Positions 8,447 through 17,882 of a stretch of DNA of 42,916 nt are shown piece by piece. Where the stretch lies: NCBI GenBank assembly GCA_949289145.1, contig CASEML010000131.1, positions 1 through 42,916 of the forward strand. The letters run 5' to 3'. Every line of letters starts with the position of its first letter. Positions within the stretch are counted from its first letter, which is position 1. The position numbers and the translations under genes are program-made. Under the pieces are notes generated by a model. That model made no database searches and was not told the DNA's origin. It saw only the letters and a program-made list of their open reading frames with translations. The DNA is from an uncultured Eubacteriales bacterium (lineage in GTDB: Bacteria > Bacillota > Clostridia > Lachnospirales > Lachnospiraceae).

Positions 8447-9421
8447 ATGAAAAGTATAAATGAAGATATTAAAAATAATAATTTTAAGCAGGTTTACTTA
8501 TTATACGGGCAGGAATCCTATTTAAAAAGAATTTATAAGGAAAAATTAAGAAATGCTTTGGTTGAAAAAGATGATACAATGAATTACAATTATTATGCTG
8601 GAAAGGGAGTTCCTATTCCGGAAATTATTGATATCGGAGAAACGTTGCCTTTTTTTGCTGAGCGAAGGCTGATTGTGATTGAGAATTCCGGACTCTTTAA
8701 ATCTGCCAATGATTTCGCCGATTATGTAAAAGAGATACCGGAAACCACTTATATACTGTTTGTGGAAGAAGAAGTAGATAAGCGAAACAAACTGTTTAAG
8801 GCAGTAAAGGACAAAGGCAGAGTGGTGGAGATGGCAAGACAAGACAGTAAGACTTTAACGACCTGGGTGTTGTCAAAATTAAAGGCGGAGCATATGAATA
8901 TTACGAAAGCAGCATTAGAGTTGTTTTTCACCAAAACAGGTGATGACATGGAACATATCGAAAAAGAACTGGAAAAGCTGATCTGTTATTGTATGGACAA
9001 GGATTCCATTACCCCCATAGAAGTGGAGGAGGTTTGTACTGTAACAATCACCAATAAAATTTTTGATATGATAAGTGCCATTGCGGAGAAAAAACAGGAA
9101 AAGGCATTAAATCTATATTATGATTTACTGTCCTTAAAGGAGCCGCCTATGCGGATTCTATTTTTGATTGTGCGCCAGTTTAATTTACTGCTGCAGGTTA
9201 AGGAAATGAAACGGTTAGGAAAAGATAATGGAGAAATTGCCAAAAAAACATCTTTAGCACCATTTCTTGTGGGAAAATATTTTGCTCAGTCAGGACATTT
9301 TCAAAAAGAACAGTTGAAAAAGGCGCTGCAGGACTGTGCGGAAACAGAAGAAGCTGTAAAAAGCGGGCGTTTGAATGATAAAATTGGTGTGGAAATGTTG
9401 ATTGTGAAATACAGTGCATAA
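8447..9421 (+). CDS. holA: DNA polymerase III delta subunit
   Basis: A 324-residue clamp-loader subunit that opens the beta sliding clamp. The N-terminus QVYLLYGQESYLKRIYKEKL is the usual start of this family in Firmicutes. The N-terminal AAA+-like fold has lost the nucleotide site, and helical collar segments follow (for example ALNLYYDLLSLKEPPMRIL and SGRLNDKIGVEMLIVK at the end). ATG at 8447 is preferred over ATG at 8441, which sits only two bases from the GAGG element overlapping the comEC stop. Length is normal. The family is essential for replication, and the short spacing suggests co-transcription with comEC. Confidence 0.92.
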   Translation: MKSINEDIKNNNFKQVYLLYGQESYLKRIYKEKLRNALVEKDDTMNYNYYAGKGVPIPEIIDIGETLPFFAERRLIVIENSGLFKSANDFADYVKEIPETTYILFVEEEVDKRNKLFKAVKDKGRVVEMARQDSKTLTTWVLSKLKAEHMNITKAALELFFTKTGDDMEHIEKELEKLICYCMDKDSITPIEVEEVCTVTITNKIFDMISAIAEKKQEKALNLYYDLLSLKEPPMRILFLIVRQFNLLLQVKEMKRLGKDNGEIAKKTSLAPFLVGKYFAQSGHFQKEQLKKALQDCAETEEAVKSGRLNDKIGVEMLIVKYSA

Positions 9422-9434
9422 TAGAGGTGGGAAA

Positions 9435-10163
9435 ATGGAACATAATAGATTAAGGGCAAAAGAAGAAATATTATATTACACTCAGGAGCTGATACAGGCA
9501 CTTGTGGAGGCGGATATAGTGCGAATATCCCATGCAAGAGAAGAAATACTAAAAAATGCAGAGATAGTGTTTAAAGATGAAAATGATAAGCTAAATGTTT
9601 ACAAAATTGTAGCAGCTTCCTATAATGGCGCTTATAACCAAGCGGAGGCGCTTCCTATTGCAAAAAAAATTGTAAAAATTACCAGAAACTGTTTTCCGAA
9701 AAACTCTCCGGAACAGATTGAAGCTTATGATATGCTGGCGTATATTTCACTGGCAGCAGGAGAATGTGAGAATGCACTAAAGCTGGCAGAAGAATTAAAG
9801 CGCTATTACACCGGAAAATATGGAAAAGAGGATAAAAAAGCCATTAAGATTACTGCATTGGCGGGAAGATGCTACTGGAAAATGGGTGATTATAAGAAGG
9901 GCTACCAGAGGATGCAGGAAGCATATCAGGCGGCACAGAATTATTATGGACCAGCAGATGTGGATACTCTGAATTATTGCAGGGAACTGGCAATGTGTGA
10001 TTATTATTTGGGAAATACAAAAGAAGCGTATAAAATTATGCTGAGAATATATGATATTTGTCTTCTGCAATATGGGGAACATCATACGGTAACATTAAAA
10101 ATATCGCAGAATCTTTTGGAGATTGTAAAGGAATGGAAAATAAAGCCGGAGGAGGTATTGTAA
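9435..10163 (+). CDS. TPR-like helical repeat protein of unknown function
   Basis: A 242-residue, apparently cytoplasmic protein with no signal peptide. The whole chain reads as helix pairs in the tetratricopeptide style, clearest from about residue 45 on: IVAASYNGAYNQAEALPIAKK, AYDMLAYISLAAGECENALKL, ALAGRCYWKMGDYKKGY and CRELAMCDYYLGNTKEAYKI. Such repeats usually hold partner proteins. ATG at 9435 is preferred to GTG at 9414 because AGAGGTGGG lies just upstream. The gene follows holA by 13 bases, and its stop codon abuts the ATG of the glycosyltransferase, so translation is probably coupled. I do not recognise a specific family. Confidence 0.75.
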   Translation: MEHNRLRAKEEILYYTQELIQALVEADIVRISHAREEILKNAEIVFKDENDKLNVYKIVAASYNGAYNQAEALPIAKKIVKITRNCFPKNSPEQIEAYDMLAYISLAAGECENALKLAEELKRYYTGKYGKEDKKAIKITALAGRCYWKMGDYKKGYQRMQEAYQAAQNYYGPADVDTLNYCRELAMCDYYLGNTKEAYKIMLRIYDICLLQYGEHHTVTLKISQNLLEIVKEWKIKPEEVL

Positions 10164-11180
10164 ATGAAACTTTTATCTGTAGTGGTGCCTTGCTATAATT
10201 CAGAACAATATATGAAAAAATGTATCGATTCTATCTTGATTGGCGGAGAGGAAGTTGAAATTATCATTGTAGATGACGGATCCGTAGACAGCACACCGGA
10301 AATTGCAGATGATTATGAAAGCAGATATCCGGATATTGTCAGGGTGATTCATCAGGAGAATGGTGGTCACGGAGAGGCAGTAAATGCCGGAATACGGAAT
10401 GCCAAAGGGCTGTTTTTCAAAGTAGTAGACAGTGATGACTGGGTAAGTGAGGAGCCATATCGAAAAATTTTAGAAGTGTTGGAAGAAATAACCAGATCTG
10501 GGGCAAGACTTGATATGCTAATTAGCAATTTTGTATATGATAAGGTAGGCAGCAAACGGAAAAAAGTTATGAAATACACTACAGCACTTCCGGAAAACAG
10601 GATTTTTACATGGAACGATGTAAGGCATTTTCATAAAGGACAGTACATTTTAATGCATTCAGTAATTTACCGAACTCAGATATTACGAGAGTGTGGACTA
10701 GAACTGCCAAAGCACACCTTTTATGTGGACAATATTTTTGTATTTCATCCTTTGCCATATGTAAAGACTATGTATTATCTGAATGTGAATTTTTACCGGT
10801 ACTTTATTGGAAGGGAAGACCAGTCGGTTAATGAGGAAGTAATGATTCGCAGGATCGACCAACAGTTAAAAGTAAATAAACTGATGATTGATTATGTTGA
10901 ATTGTCAAAATTGAACAATCGAAAGCTTCGAAATTATATGATAAGTTATTTGGATATTATCATGACAGTTTCCTCTATCATGTTGATTAAATCGGGAACG
11001 GATGAAAATTATGCCAAGAAGCAGGAGCTGTGGGAATATTTGAAAAAGCATGATAAGCGGTTGTATGTTAAGATACGCTGCGGTATTTTGGGAAGGTATA
11101 TGAATCTGCCGGGAAAAGGAGGACGTCAGGTATCTGTGGCGGGATATAAGATTATGCAGAAATTCTTTGGATTCAATTAA
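10164..11180 (+). CDS. Family 2 (GT-A) glycosyltransferase
   Basis: A 338-residue cytoplasmic or peripheral enzyme that transfers a sugar from a nucleotide-sugar donor. The GT-A signature is clear: SVVVPCYNSEQYMKKCIDSI at the N-terminus, IIVDDGSVDSTPEIADDY for donor binding, and the DxD-type metal site in VVDSDDW around residues 86-92. The C-terminal half is helical and lacks a clear membrane segment, so it is not a typical DPM1/GtrB type with membrane helices. The acceptor is unknown; capsule, teichoic acid or glycoprotein are possible. The ATG directly follows the TPR gene's stop, with GGAGGAGG inside the end of that gene as ribosome binding site. Confidence 0.87.
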   Translation: MKLLSVVVPCYNSEQYMKKCIDSILIGGEEVEIIIVDDGSVDSTPEIADDYESRYPDIVRVIHQENGGHGEAVNAGIRNAKGLFFKVVDSDDWVSEEPYRKILEVLEEITRSGARLDMLISNFVYDKVGSKRKKVMKYTTALPENRIFTWNDVRHFHKGQYILMHSVIYRTQILRECGLELPKHTFYVDNIFVFHPLPYVKTMYYLNVNFYRYFIGREDQSVNEEVMIRRIDQQLKVNKLMIDYVELSKLNNRKLRNYMISYLDIIMTVSSIMLIKSGTDENYAKKQELWEYLKKHDKRLYVKIRCGILGRYMNLPGKGGRQVSVAGYKIMQKFFGFN

Positions 11181-11223
11181 GGGATAGATGGCATATGTAT
11201 TATATTGAGTGGAAGATATTCCA

Positions 11224-11243
11224 AGTGATGATGCGTCATCATT
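11224..11243 (+). terminator. Weak hairpin after the glycosyltransferase
   Basis: An 8-bp stem (11224-11231 with 11236-11243, one G-U pair) has a TGCG loop and is followed by TATTATTAATT. It lies 43 bases after the glycosyltransferase stop and before the next promoter. The tail is only partly T-rich. Confidence 0.4.
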
Positions 11244-11277
11244 ATTATTAATTAAAATTTAAACAATTTGCAAATAC

Positions 11278-11306
11278 CTATTTTTTCTCGTATACTATCC
11301 ATAGAA
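11278..11306 (+). promoter_or_regulatory. Sigma-A-type promoter for the LRR surface protein
   Basis: TTGCAA (11278-11283), a 17-base spacer, and TATACT (11301-11306). The start codon lies 33 bases further, behind AAAGGAGTATAAAG. This gives the gene its own transcript. Confidence 0.65.
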
Positions 11307-11338
11307 CATAATTTGAAATGTAAAGGAGTATAAAGTAT

Positions 11339-13219
11339 ATGAAGAAAAAAAGAATCATTACCGTTGGTGCAATGATTGTTTTGGGAACGTTATCTATTGG
11401 CATGACTGTGGGAGTAAATGCTAAGGCAGATGATAGTGCCATGGAAAGCGTTGCTGTTGATGAAAGGGTGTTTCCAGATGAAAATTTCAGGGCTTATGTG
11501 GCGGAGTATATTGACCTGAATCAAAACAAAATTTTAGAAGAAAATGAAATTGAAGCTTGCCAATTTGTTAATGTGTATCAAAAGGGGATTCAAAGTTTAG
11601 AGGGGATTGGTGTATTTTCTAATCTAAAGTCCTTAAACTGCGGGAAGAACCAGTTGACACAAATAGATTTGAGCGCCTGCCAACAGCTGACTTTTTTGGA
11701 TTGTGCACATAATAATATAGAAAAAATATATATGCAGAACAATAATAAGCTGGAGAGTTTAATCTGTAGCAATAACCAATTAACGCAGTTGGAACTGCAG
11801 GGGAAAGAGGTTTTGCAGTATTTAGACTGCAGCAGCAATCTGCTAAGGGAGTTGGATTTGTCAGATGCCATATCATTAAAAGAAATTTACTGTGGTGAAA
11901 ACATTATAGAACATCTTGATTTTTCAGGAACACCGGAAATAACTACTGTTTGTTGTGGGAACGGATTGATATCTTCGATTAATTTGCAGGGATGTGAGAA
12001 ACTGCAATTACTAGAATGTGACAATGGAAAACTGCAGACGCTGGATGTTTCTGACTGCAAGGCACTAATCTTTCTCTCTTGTAACAATAATCGGATCACT
12101 AAGTTGGATTTAGAGAGGTGCCGTAGTTTAAATACAATTTCCTGCAGTGATAATCAGTTAGAAAAGATAGAAATAACGCAGTGCAGCAATCTTGAGAATT
12201 TTAATTGTGAAAACAATGCAATTACCGGAACTTTGGATTTTAGTGGTTTTGCCATGCTGCGTGTGGTGAACTGTAACAATAATCTGATTTCAGAAATAAA
12301 ATGTAATAATTGTATTTCTCTTTATCAGTTATGTTGTAACAAAAACCAGTTAACTACTTTAGAGGTGAAAGATTGTAAAAATCTGACACTGCTTCAATGC
12401 ATTGAAAATAAGTTAACGGAGTTGAGTTTAGAGGATTGTAAAAGCCTTAATCAGGAACCATATATAGGTGAGGCGGGAGAAGAAAGCAGCATTGTGTGGC
12501 ATGTGGTATGTGATGCAGATGTGGTAGTTATCGGTGTGGATAAAAATTATATTCGGACAAACAGCAGTCAGGAAAATGTTCCTTCAATAATACCTACTGG
12601 AACGGCGGCCCCAACTCAGACAGTACCCCCAACTCAAACAGTGACACCGCCTCCGAAAACCAGTGCTGCACCAGCGGTGACAGAGAGCCCTATGTCTGCA
12701 TTGAAAGCAGAAAACAGCTTTTATTCCATTTCTTATCAAATGAAGGGGGGAAAAAATAATACAAAAAATCCCAAAACCTATTCGGAGAAGGGAAGCAAAC
12801 TCTATGAACCTTCACGCAAAGGTTACAGCTTTGGGGGATGGTATTTAGACAGTGACTATAAAAATAAAATTGATGAAATTGCAGCCGGTACTCAGGGAAA
12901 TCTTACATTGTATGCAAAATGGAAGAAAGTAATTGTTGCAAAAACTACATTAAAGTCGGTGAAAAACAATGCATCAAAAAAGCTGAAAATAAGAATCAAA
13001 AAAGTATCGGGAGCAAAAGGGTATCAAATATCTTATGCACAGAATAAGAAATTTAAAAATGCGAGAACCGTTACCACCGCCAAAACCACATACAGCATTA
13101 AGAAATTGAAAAAGGGCAGAACATACTATGTAAAGGTACGTGCATACAAGTATGATAGCGCAAGGAAAAAAGTGTATGGAACGTATTCTAACGTGAAAAA
13201 AGTTATCATTAAGAAATAA
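11339..13219 (+). CDS. Secreted leucine-rich-repeat protein with InlB B-repeat
   Basis: A 626-residue exported protein. The signal peptide is about residues 1-30 (VNAKA near the cleavage site). An EF-hand-like loop with D59, N61, N63 and E70 may bind calcium. Residues 96 to about 370 form some 13 leucine-rich repeats of 21 residues. Each has Cys at position 6 (for example LKSLNCGKNQLTQIDLSACQ). A Pro/Thr linker lies at about 415-450. An InlB B-type (Listeria-Bacteroides) repeat follows at about 460-530, ending LTLYAKW, and then a basic fibronectin-III-like C-terminal domain (about 535-626). No LPXTG or membrane anchor is visible, so it may be held on the wall through the Lys-rich C-terminus. 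Such proteins usually mediate adhesion or protein contacts; the ligand is unknown. Confidence 0.88.
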   Translation: MKKKRIITVGAMIVLGTLSIGMTVGVNAKADDSAMESVAVDERVFPDENFRAYVAEYIDLNQNKILEENEIEACQFVNVYQKGIQSLEGIGVFSNLKSLNCGKNQLTQIDLSACQQLTFLDCAHNNIEKIYMQNNNKLESLICSNNQLTQLELQGKEVLQYLDCSSNLLRELDLSDAISLKEIYCGENIIEHLDFSGTPEITTVCCGNGLISSINLQGCEKLQLLECDNGKLQTLDVSDCKALIFLSCNNNRITKLDLERCRSLNTISCSDNQLEKIEITQCSNLENFNCENNAITGTLDFSGFAMLRVVNCNNNLISEIKCNNCISLYQLCCNKNQLTTLEVKDCKNLTLLQCIENKLTELSLEDCKSLNQEPYIGEAGEESSIVWHVVCDADVVVIGVDKNYIRTNSSQENVPSIIPTGTAAPTQTVPPTQTVTPPPKTSAAPAVTESPMSALKAENSFYSISYQMKGGKNNTKNPKTYSEKGSKLYEPSRKGYSFGGWYLDSDYKNKIDEIAAGTQGNLTLYAKWKKVIVAKTTLKSVKNNASKKLKIRIKKVSGAKGYQISYAQNKKFKNARTVTTAKTTYSIKKLKKGRTYYVKVRAYKYDSARKKVYGTYSNVKKVIIKK

Positions 13220-13233
13220 ATTATAAAAGTAGA

Positions 13234-13262
13234 TTGCAGAAAGCAGAAAATTCGTGTATTTT
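13234..13262 (+). promoter_or_regulatory. Possible promoter for ispF
   Basis: TTGCAG (13234-13239), a 17-base spacer, and TATTTT (13257-13262), 51 bases before the ispF start. The -10 element is a weak match. No clear terminator is seen between the LRR gene and ispF. Confidence 0.35.
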
Positions 13263-13313
13263 TATTAAGAATAGATTTAGAGATTGCTAATGGGAAGAAG
13301 AAAGGAAATAAAC

Positions 13314-13856
13314 ATGAGAGTTGGAATGGGATATGACGTACACAGGCTTGTGGAAGGCAGAGACTTGATTCTTGGTGGTGTGAAAATAGATTATGAACTG
13401 GGCTTGTTAGGGCATTCAGATGCGGATGTTTTGCTTCATGCTATCATGGATGCTTTGTTGGGAGCGGCAGCCTTAGGTGATATTGGGAAGCATTTCCCTG
13501 ATACAGATGAAAAATACAAAGGGATATCAAGTATAAAGCTGATGGAACATGTAAGAGATCTGTTAGAGGAAAAAATGTATGTAATTGAAAATATTGATGC
13601 CACCATCATTGCCCAGAAGCCAAAGATGCTTCCACATATACAGCAGATGCGTGAAAATATTGCGAAAGCACTGCAGATTGACATAAACAGAATTAATGTG
13701 AAAGCCACTACAGAGGAAGGGCTAGGGTTTACTGGGGAAATGAAAGGAATATCTTCACAGGCAATCTGTGCTTTAAATACGGTGGAAAATTATATGTATG
13801 ACGATGTGATGCAGACACGAAACTGCAATGGCTGTCAGGGGTGTCAGAGAAATTAA
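13314..13856 (+). CDS. ispF: 2-C-methyl-D-erythritol 2,4-cyclodiphosphate synthase
   Basis: A 180-residue MEP-pathway enzyme that cyclises CDP-methylerythritol 2-phosphate to the cyclodiphosphate on the way to isoprenoid precursors. The start [12 protein letters not shown] gives the Zn ligands Asp and His. [11 protein letters not shown] holds the third metal ligand region, and [17 protein letters not shown] is the substrate-binding signature. ATG at 13314 is chosen over upstream frame-open codons because it gives the family N-terminus and follows AAAGGAAATAAAC. The family is usually about 155-160 residues. Here the chain continues about 20 more and ends in a Cys-x2-Cys-x2-Cys tail ([11 protein letters not shown]), which is not part of the catalytic fold. 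No ispD is adjacent. Confidence 0.95.
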   Translation: MRVGMGYDVHRLVEGRDLILGGVKIDYELGLLGHSDADVLLHAIMDALLGAAALGDIGKHFPDTDEKYKGISSIKLMEHVRDLLEEKMYVIENIDATIIAQKPKMLPHIQQMRENIAKALQIDINRINVKATTEEGLGFTGEMKGISSQAICALNTVENYMYDDVMQTRNCNGCQGCQRN

Positions 13857-13859
13857 CTT

Positions 13860-15023
13860 ATGGTGAAAATATTAGAACATAAAGAAAAACAGCAAAGCAG
13901 ACAGTTATGGGAAGAAATTTTTACGGAAGATACCGAGGAATTTTTAGACTATTATTATACAGAAAAGGTAAAAGATAACCAGATATTGGGAAGTTTTGAA
14001 GAGGGAAGGCTGGTATCCATGCTCCAGTTAAATCCTTATAGACTGTGTGTAGAGCAATATGAGATGGATTCTGCGTATATTGTGGCAGTGGCAACGAAAA
14101 AAGAATATCGGCATCAGGGAAGAATGGCGGAATTATTGCATCAGGCCATGTTAGAAGTAAGGAAAGAAGAAACCCCTTTTGTTTTTTTGATGCCGGCAAA
14201 GGAAGAAATTTATAAACCCTTTGATTTTGTAACGGTATATGAGCGAAAGGATTATCGTATCACGAAACAAATGCTGGCAGAAGCCATGGAAAAATCCAGA
14301 TCATTAAAAGAGGTGAAAACTTCTGTTTTGATAGAAGAGATATTAGAAAGTGATTCAGAAAAAGCAAAATCTGCAGCAATCAGTGAATTGATAAAATATT
14401 CACAAAGTAAACTGCAACAACATTACCAAGTGTATGCAAAAAGAGATCGGAAGTATTATACCGGTCTTCTGAAAGAGCAAGACAGCCAGCAGGGAAGTAT
14501 TATACTGGCACGCGATGCTTTCACAGGGGAAATCTGCGGCTATTGCTTTTTGACAAAGGAAGACGAAGTGCAGTTGCGGGAGCTGGTTTGTGACGATCAC
14601 AGAGAAATAGAGATACTTTATGCAATTTGGGAAATCTATGGGATTGAAAGAGAGATAAAACTTTTGGGCGGAGAATTTGCAGATAACACTCTGCAGGTAG
14701 ATAGGACTTTTCCTTGTATTATGGTAAGAGTGACGGATCTGTGTAAATTTGCAGAATTGATTCCGGTGGGGGCAAAAGAAAAACGGTGGATAGAAAGTCA
14801 TCCCATGATAGTAATTGTGGATTCTTTTTTGCAGGAAAATCAGGGACAATATCTGTTAAAAATGGAAAAAAGAGGAGAAAAATTTTTTGCAAAAGCAGAG
14901 AAACAAAGGAATCTGCCGAGGAAATCAGAAGAATTGCCCCAGAATATTCCCGTTTTTACGATAGAAGAAATTGTAAGAAAATCTTTTAAAAAGTTAAAAA
15001 TTTTCTTAAATGAAGTGGTTTGA
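13860..15023 (+). CDS. Eis-like GNAT acetyltransferase
   Basis: A 387-residue protein of the multi-domain GNAT type, like the Eis family. The N-terminal acetyltransferase domain has the strand AYIVAVATKKEYRHQGRMAELL (acetyl-CoA loop RHQGRM) followed by LMPAKEEIYKPFDF, a hallmark of Eis-type proteins. A second, degenerate GNAT domain lies at about 170-280 and an SCP2-like C-terminal domain at about 285-350 (CIMVRVTDLCKFAELIP). Eis proteins acetylate amines on antibiotics or proteins; the substrate here is unknown. The ATG follows the ispF stop by 3 bases with a poor ribosome binding site, so translation is probably coupled to ispF. The T-box promoter begins within 3 bases of its stop. Confidence 0.8.
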   Translation: MVKILEHKEKQQSRQLWEEIFTEDTEEFLDYYYTEKVKDNQILGSFEEGRLVSMLQLNPYRLCVEQYEMDSAYIVAVATKKEYRHQGRMAELLHQAMLEVRKEETPFVFLMPAKEEIYKPFDFVTVYERKDYRITKQMLAEAMEKSRSLKEVKTSVLIEEILESDSEKAKSAAISELIKYSQSKLQQHYQVYAKRDRKYYTGLLKEQDSQQGSIILARDAFTGEICGYCFLTKEDEVQLRELVCDDHREIEILYAIWEIYGIEREIKLLGGEFADNTLQVDRTFPCIMVRVTDLCKFAELIPVGAKEKRWIESHPMIVIVDSFLQENQGQYLLKMEKRGEKFFAKAEKQRNLPRKSEELPQNIPVFTIEEIVRKSFKKLKIFLNEVV

Positions 15024-15025
15024 TA

Positions 15026-15054
15026 TTGACAAATCTTTGTTTTTTGCATAGACT
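15026..15054 (+). promoter_or_regulatory. Sigma-A promoter of the cysE-cysS T-box transcript
   Basis: TTGACA (15026-15031), a 17-base spacer, and TAGACT (15049-15054). The -35 is a perfect consensus. Transcription would start at about 15061, at the 5' edge of the T-box leader. Confidence 0.7.
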
Positions 15055-15060
15055 AAAGTA

Positions 15061-15319
15061 AATAACAGAAGAAAGTAAAAGCGTTGAGCGGTAAGAGTAT
15101 TTATAAGGAAAGCGTCAGAGAGGAAATGCCGTAGGCTGAAAGCATTTCTGGCAGGAGAGATAAAGAAAGTGCGACCGGGAGCTGTTTTAATGAAGGCAAT
15201 CGCTGTTAGTTAAGAACGTAGACACACGTTACGTGTTAAAGGTGGAGGAGTGATCCTCTAATAGAGTGGAACCGCGGATAAATTCGTCTCTAAGCAGAGA
15301 TGGCTGTCTGCGGTTTTTT
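15061..15319 (+). promoter_or_regulatory. T-box leader, cysteine-specific
   Basis: The leader contains the T-box core TGGAACCGCGG at 15267-15277, with GTGGAGGAG and stem III upstream. It ends in an intrinsic terminator just before cysE. The AG-rich stem I elements lie around 15110-15180. A TGC triplet at 15170-15172, within AAAGTGCGACC, is the likely specifier and reads Cys, which agrees with the downstream genes cysE and cysS. Uncharged tRNA-Cys would pair with the T-box core and favour antitermination. The specifier assignment is by position and context, not by a folded model. Confidence 0.88.
15270..15319 (+). terminator. Regulated terminator of the T-box leader
   Basis: A 9-bp stem (15270-15278 with 15307-15315) encloses an inner 5-bp hairpin (15287-15291 with 15296-15300) and is followed by a run of six T (15314-15319). 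The 5' arm overlaps the T-box core, so antiterminator and terminator exclude each other. Confidence 0.85.
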
Positions 15320-15367
15320 GTGCGGACAATAAGCTGAAAAGAACCTTAAAAATAGGAAGTGATATAG

Positions 15368-16066
15368 ATGGGAATTATAAAAAATATTAAAGAAGAAATT
15401 CAGGTAGTGAAAGAACGTGATCCGGCACTTCATTCGAATCTGGAAGTATTACTGTACCCAAGTTTTAAGGTGATGCTGCATTATCGCCTTGCGCATAAGC
15501 TTTATTTAGGGAAACATTATTTTTGGGCAAGATGGGTGTCACAGCGGGCAGTGCGGAAAACCGGCATAGAAATACATCCAGGAGCAACTATCGGCAAGGG
15601 GCTGTTTATTGATCATGGCAGCGGCGTTATCATAGGAGAAACTACCATTATAGGAGATAATGTGACGTTGTATCAGGGTGTTACTTTAGGCGGTACCGGT
15701 AAGGAAACCGGAAAACGTCATCCTACCATTGAGGATAACGTGATGATCAGTGCAGGTGCTAAGATTATCGGTTCTTTCACGGTGGGAGAAAATTCCAAAA
15801 TCGGAGCCGGTTCTGTGGTTTTAAAGGAAGTTCCGCCAAATTCAACGGTGGTGGGTGTACCGGGACATGTGGTGAAACGAAATAATGTTTCAATTCCAAG
15901 AAAGGATATGAATCAGGTAGATTTACCGGATCCTGTTCAGGTGGAGATAGGAGAATTGCGGAAAAATAACGAAATACTTTGGAAACGTATTGTGGAATTA
16001 GAAACAAAAATGAAACGGTTAGAGTCAGAAAAGGAAAATAAGGAGAGCAAAAATGAAGTTATATAA
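15368..16066 (+). CDS. cysE: Serine O-acetyltransferase
   Basis: A 232-residue enzyme that makes O-acetylserine from serine and acetyl-CoA, the committed step of cysteine synthesis. A short helical N-terminal region ([25 protein letters not shown]) is followed by a left-handed beta-helix of hexapeptide repeats at about residues 60-160. This includes [23 protein letters not shown] with the catalytic His, [12 protein letters not shown], and VVGVPGHVV closing the helix. This is the short Gram-positive form. The C-terminus (about 195-232) is charged and likely coiled-coil. The ATG follows AGGAAGTGATATAG. The gene is under the Cys T-box and overlaps cysS by 14 bases, so cysteine synthesis and charging are co-regulated. 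Confidence 0.95.
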   Translation: MGIIKNIKEEIQVVKERDPALHSNLEVLLYPSFKVMLHYRLAHKLYLGKHYFWARWVSQRAVRKTGIEIHPGATIGKGLFIDHGSGVIIGETTIIGDNVTLYQGVTLGGTGKETGKRHPTIEDNVMISAGAKIIGSFTVGENSKIGAGSVVLKEVPPNSTVVGVPGHVVKRNNVSIPRKDMNQVDLPDPVQVEIGELRKNNEILWKRIVELETKMKRLESEKENKESKNEVI

Positions 16067-17447
16067 TACCCTCAGCAAAAAGAAAGAAGAATTTGTACCA
16101 ATCGAAGAAGGTAAGGTAAAAATGTATGTGTGTGGTCCTACGGTGTACAACTACATTCATATCGGAAATGCAAGACCGATGATTGTATTTGACACCGTAA
16201 GACGCTACTTTGAATATAAGGGATATGAAGTAAATTATGTATCCAACTTTACTGACGTGGACGATAAAATCATCAATAAGTCCATGGAAGAAGGAATTCC
16301 GGCAAGTGAAGTGTCAGAGCGCTATATTAAAGAATGTAAAAAAGATATGGCAGACTTGAATATTAAGCCGGCAACGAAGAATCCCAAGGCAACGGAAGAA
16401 ATTGACGGCATGATTGACATGATTGAAACACTGATTGAGAAAGGTTATGCTTATCCAGTGGAGGGCACTGTATATTTCCGCACTCGTAAGTTTGATGGCT
16501 ACGGGAAGCTTTCAAAGAAAAACTTAGACGAATTAGAGGCGGGAAAACGTATTGCCATTGAAGAACAGAAAGAAGATGCCATGGACTTCGTGCTATGGAA
16601 GCCTAAAAAGGAAGGAGAACCATACTGGGAATCTCCATGGGGGCCAGGACGTCCGGGCTGGCATATTGAATGTTCTGTTATGTCTAAGAAATATTTAGGA
16701 GATACCATTGATATTCATGCAGGTGGAGAAGATTTGGTATTTCCCCACCACGAAAATGAAATCGCACAGAGCGAGGCTGCTAACGGGAAGAATTTTGCAA
16801 AGTACTGGCTGCATAATGCTTTTTTAAATATAAATAATAAGAAAATGTCAAAGTCCCTGGGAAATTTCTTTACAGTGAGAGAAATTAGGGAAAAATATGA
16901 CTTACAGGTACTGCGCTTCTTTATGCTAAGCGCCCATTACAGAAGTCCGCTGAATTTCAGCGCAGACTTAATGGAAAGCTCTAAGAACGGCTTAGAAAGA
17001 ATCCGGACTTCCGCTGAGCGTTTGAAAAATCTTTTAGAAAAAGCAGAAGGTCCATTGAAAGAAGAAGAAAAGCAGCTTTTAGAAAGTCAGAAAGAATTTA
17101 CAGCAAAATTTGAGACAGCTATGGATGACGATTTTAATACAGCGGATGCTATCTCTGTGATTTTTGAATTTGTAAAATTTATAAATATTGAAGCAAAAGA
17201 AGACAGCTCCAAGGAATTACTGGAATCTTTTCAGAAAACCCTCAATAATCTGGCGGAGGTTTTGGGGATTATTTTAGAGCAGAAGGAAGAAATTTTAGAC
17301 GAAGAAATTGAAAAGCTGATTGCAGAACGTCAGGCGGCGAGAAAGGAAAAGAACTTCGCAAGAGCAGATGAAATCAGAGATATTTTATGGGAAAAAGGAA
17401 TTATTTTAAAGGACACGCGCGAGGGAGTTCAATGGAAAAGAGCTTAA
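16053..17447 (+). CDS. cysS: Cysteinyl-tRNA synthetase
   Basis: A 464-residue class I synthetase that charges tRNA-Cys. The Zn-site start [20 protein letters not shown] contains the HIGH-equivalent HIGN. Further Zn ligands are in WHIECSVM and in the His/Glu of [12 protein letters not shown]. The KMSKS loop is seen as [11 protein letters not shown]. The C-terminal helical region ends in [22 protein letters not shown], as usual in the family. The start ATG lies inside the end of cysE after AGGAGAG. The length is standard. It is co-transcribed with cysE behind the T-box and followed directly by mrnC. Confidence 0.97.
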   Translation: MKLYNTLSKKKEEFVPIEEGKVKMYVCGPTVYNYIHIGNARPMIVFDTVRRYFEYKGYEVNYVSNFTDVDDKIINKSMEEGIPASEVSERYIKECKKDMADLNIKPATKNPKATEEIDGMIDMIETLIEKGYAYPVEGTVYFRTRKFDGYGKLSKKNLDELEAGKRIAIEEQKEDAMDFVLWKPKKEGEPYWESPWGPGRPGWHIECSVMSKKYLGDTIDIHAGGEDLVFPHHENEIAQSEAANGKNFAKYWLHNAFLNINNKKMSKSLGNFFTVREIREKYDLQVLRFFMLSAHYRSPLNFSADLMESSKNGLERIRTSAERLKNLLEKAEGPLKEEEKQLLESQKEFTAKFETAMDDDFNTADAISVIFEFVKFINIEAKEDSSKELLESFQKTLNNLAEVLGIILEQKEEILDEEIEKLIAERQAARKEKNFARADEIRDILWEKGIILKDTREGVQWKRA

Positions 17448-17866
17448 ATAAATTACTAAAGGAAAGCTTCCAGATGCATGAAGTAAGTGCCAAAAGCTAC
17501 TCACCTTTGGTGCTTGCTTACATAGGAGATGGCATTTATGATCTAGTGATTCGGACCGTTGTTGTTAACCGTGGTAATACTCAGGCAAATAAGCTGCATA
17601 AAAAAACAAGCAGTCTGGTGAAAGCATCTTCCCAGTCTGCCATGATAGATGGCTTATTGGAAATTCTTACAGAAGAAGAAATGGCAGTGTATAAGCGGGG
17701 CAGAAATGCCAAGTCAGCTACCATGGCAAAAAATGCCACTATGCAGGATTACCGTAAGGCAACAGGCTTTGAGGCATTGATGGGATATTTATATTTGGAC
17801 AACCAGTGGGAGCGTATGGTGTATTTAATAAAGGAAGGCTTGCAGCGGGCAAACCTATGCTTATAG
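17432..17866 (+). CDS. mrnC: Mini-ribonuclease III
   Basis: A 144-residue RNase III catalytic domain without an RNA-binding domain. It matures the ends of 23S rRNA. The signature region [16 protein letters not shown] has the catalytic acidic residues, and the second acidic site lies in [11 protein letters not shown] near the C-terminus. ATG at 17432 overlaps the end of cysS, with GAGGGAG upstream. A longer frame from 17387 would have no good ribosome binding site. Its place between cysS and rlmB is the conserved Firmicutes order. Confidence 0.93.
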   Translation: MEKSLNKLLKESFQMHEVSAKSYSPLVLAYIGDGIYDLVIRTVVVNRGNTQANKLHKKTSSLVKASSQSAMIDGLLEILTEEEMAVYKRGRNAKSATMAKNATMQDYRKATGFEALMGYLYLDNQWERMVYLIKEGLQRANLCL

Positions 17867-17882
17867 AAAGGTAACACAGAAT

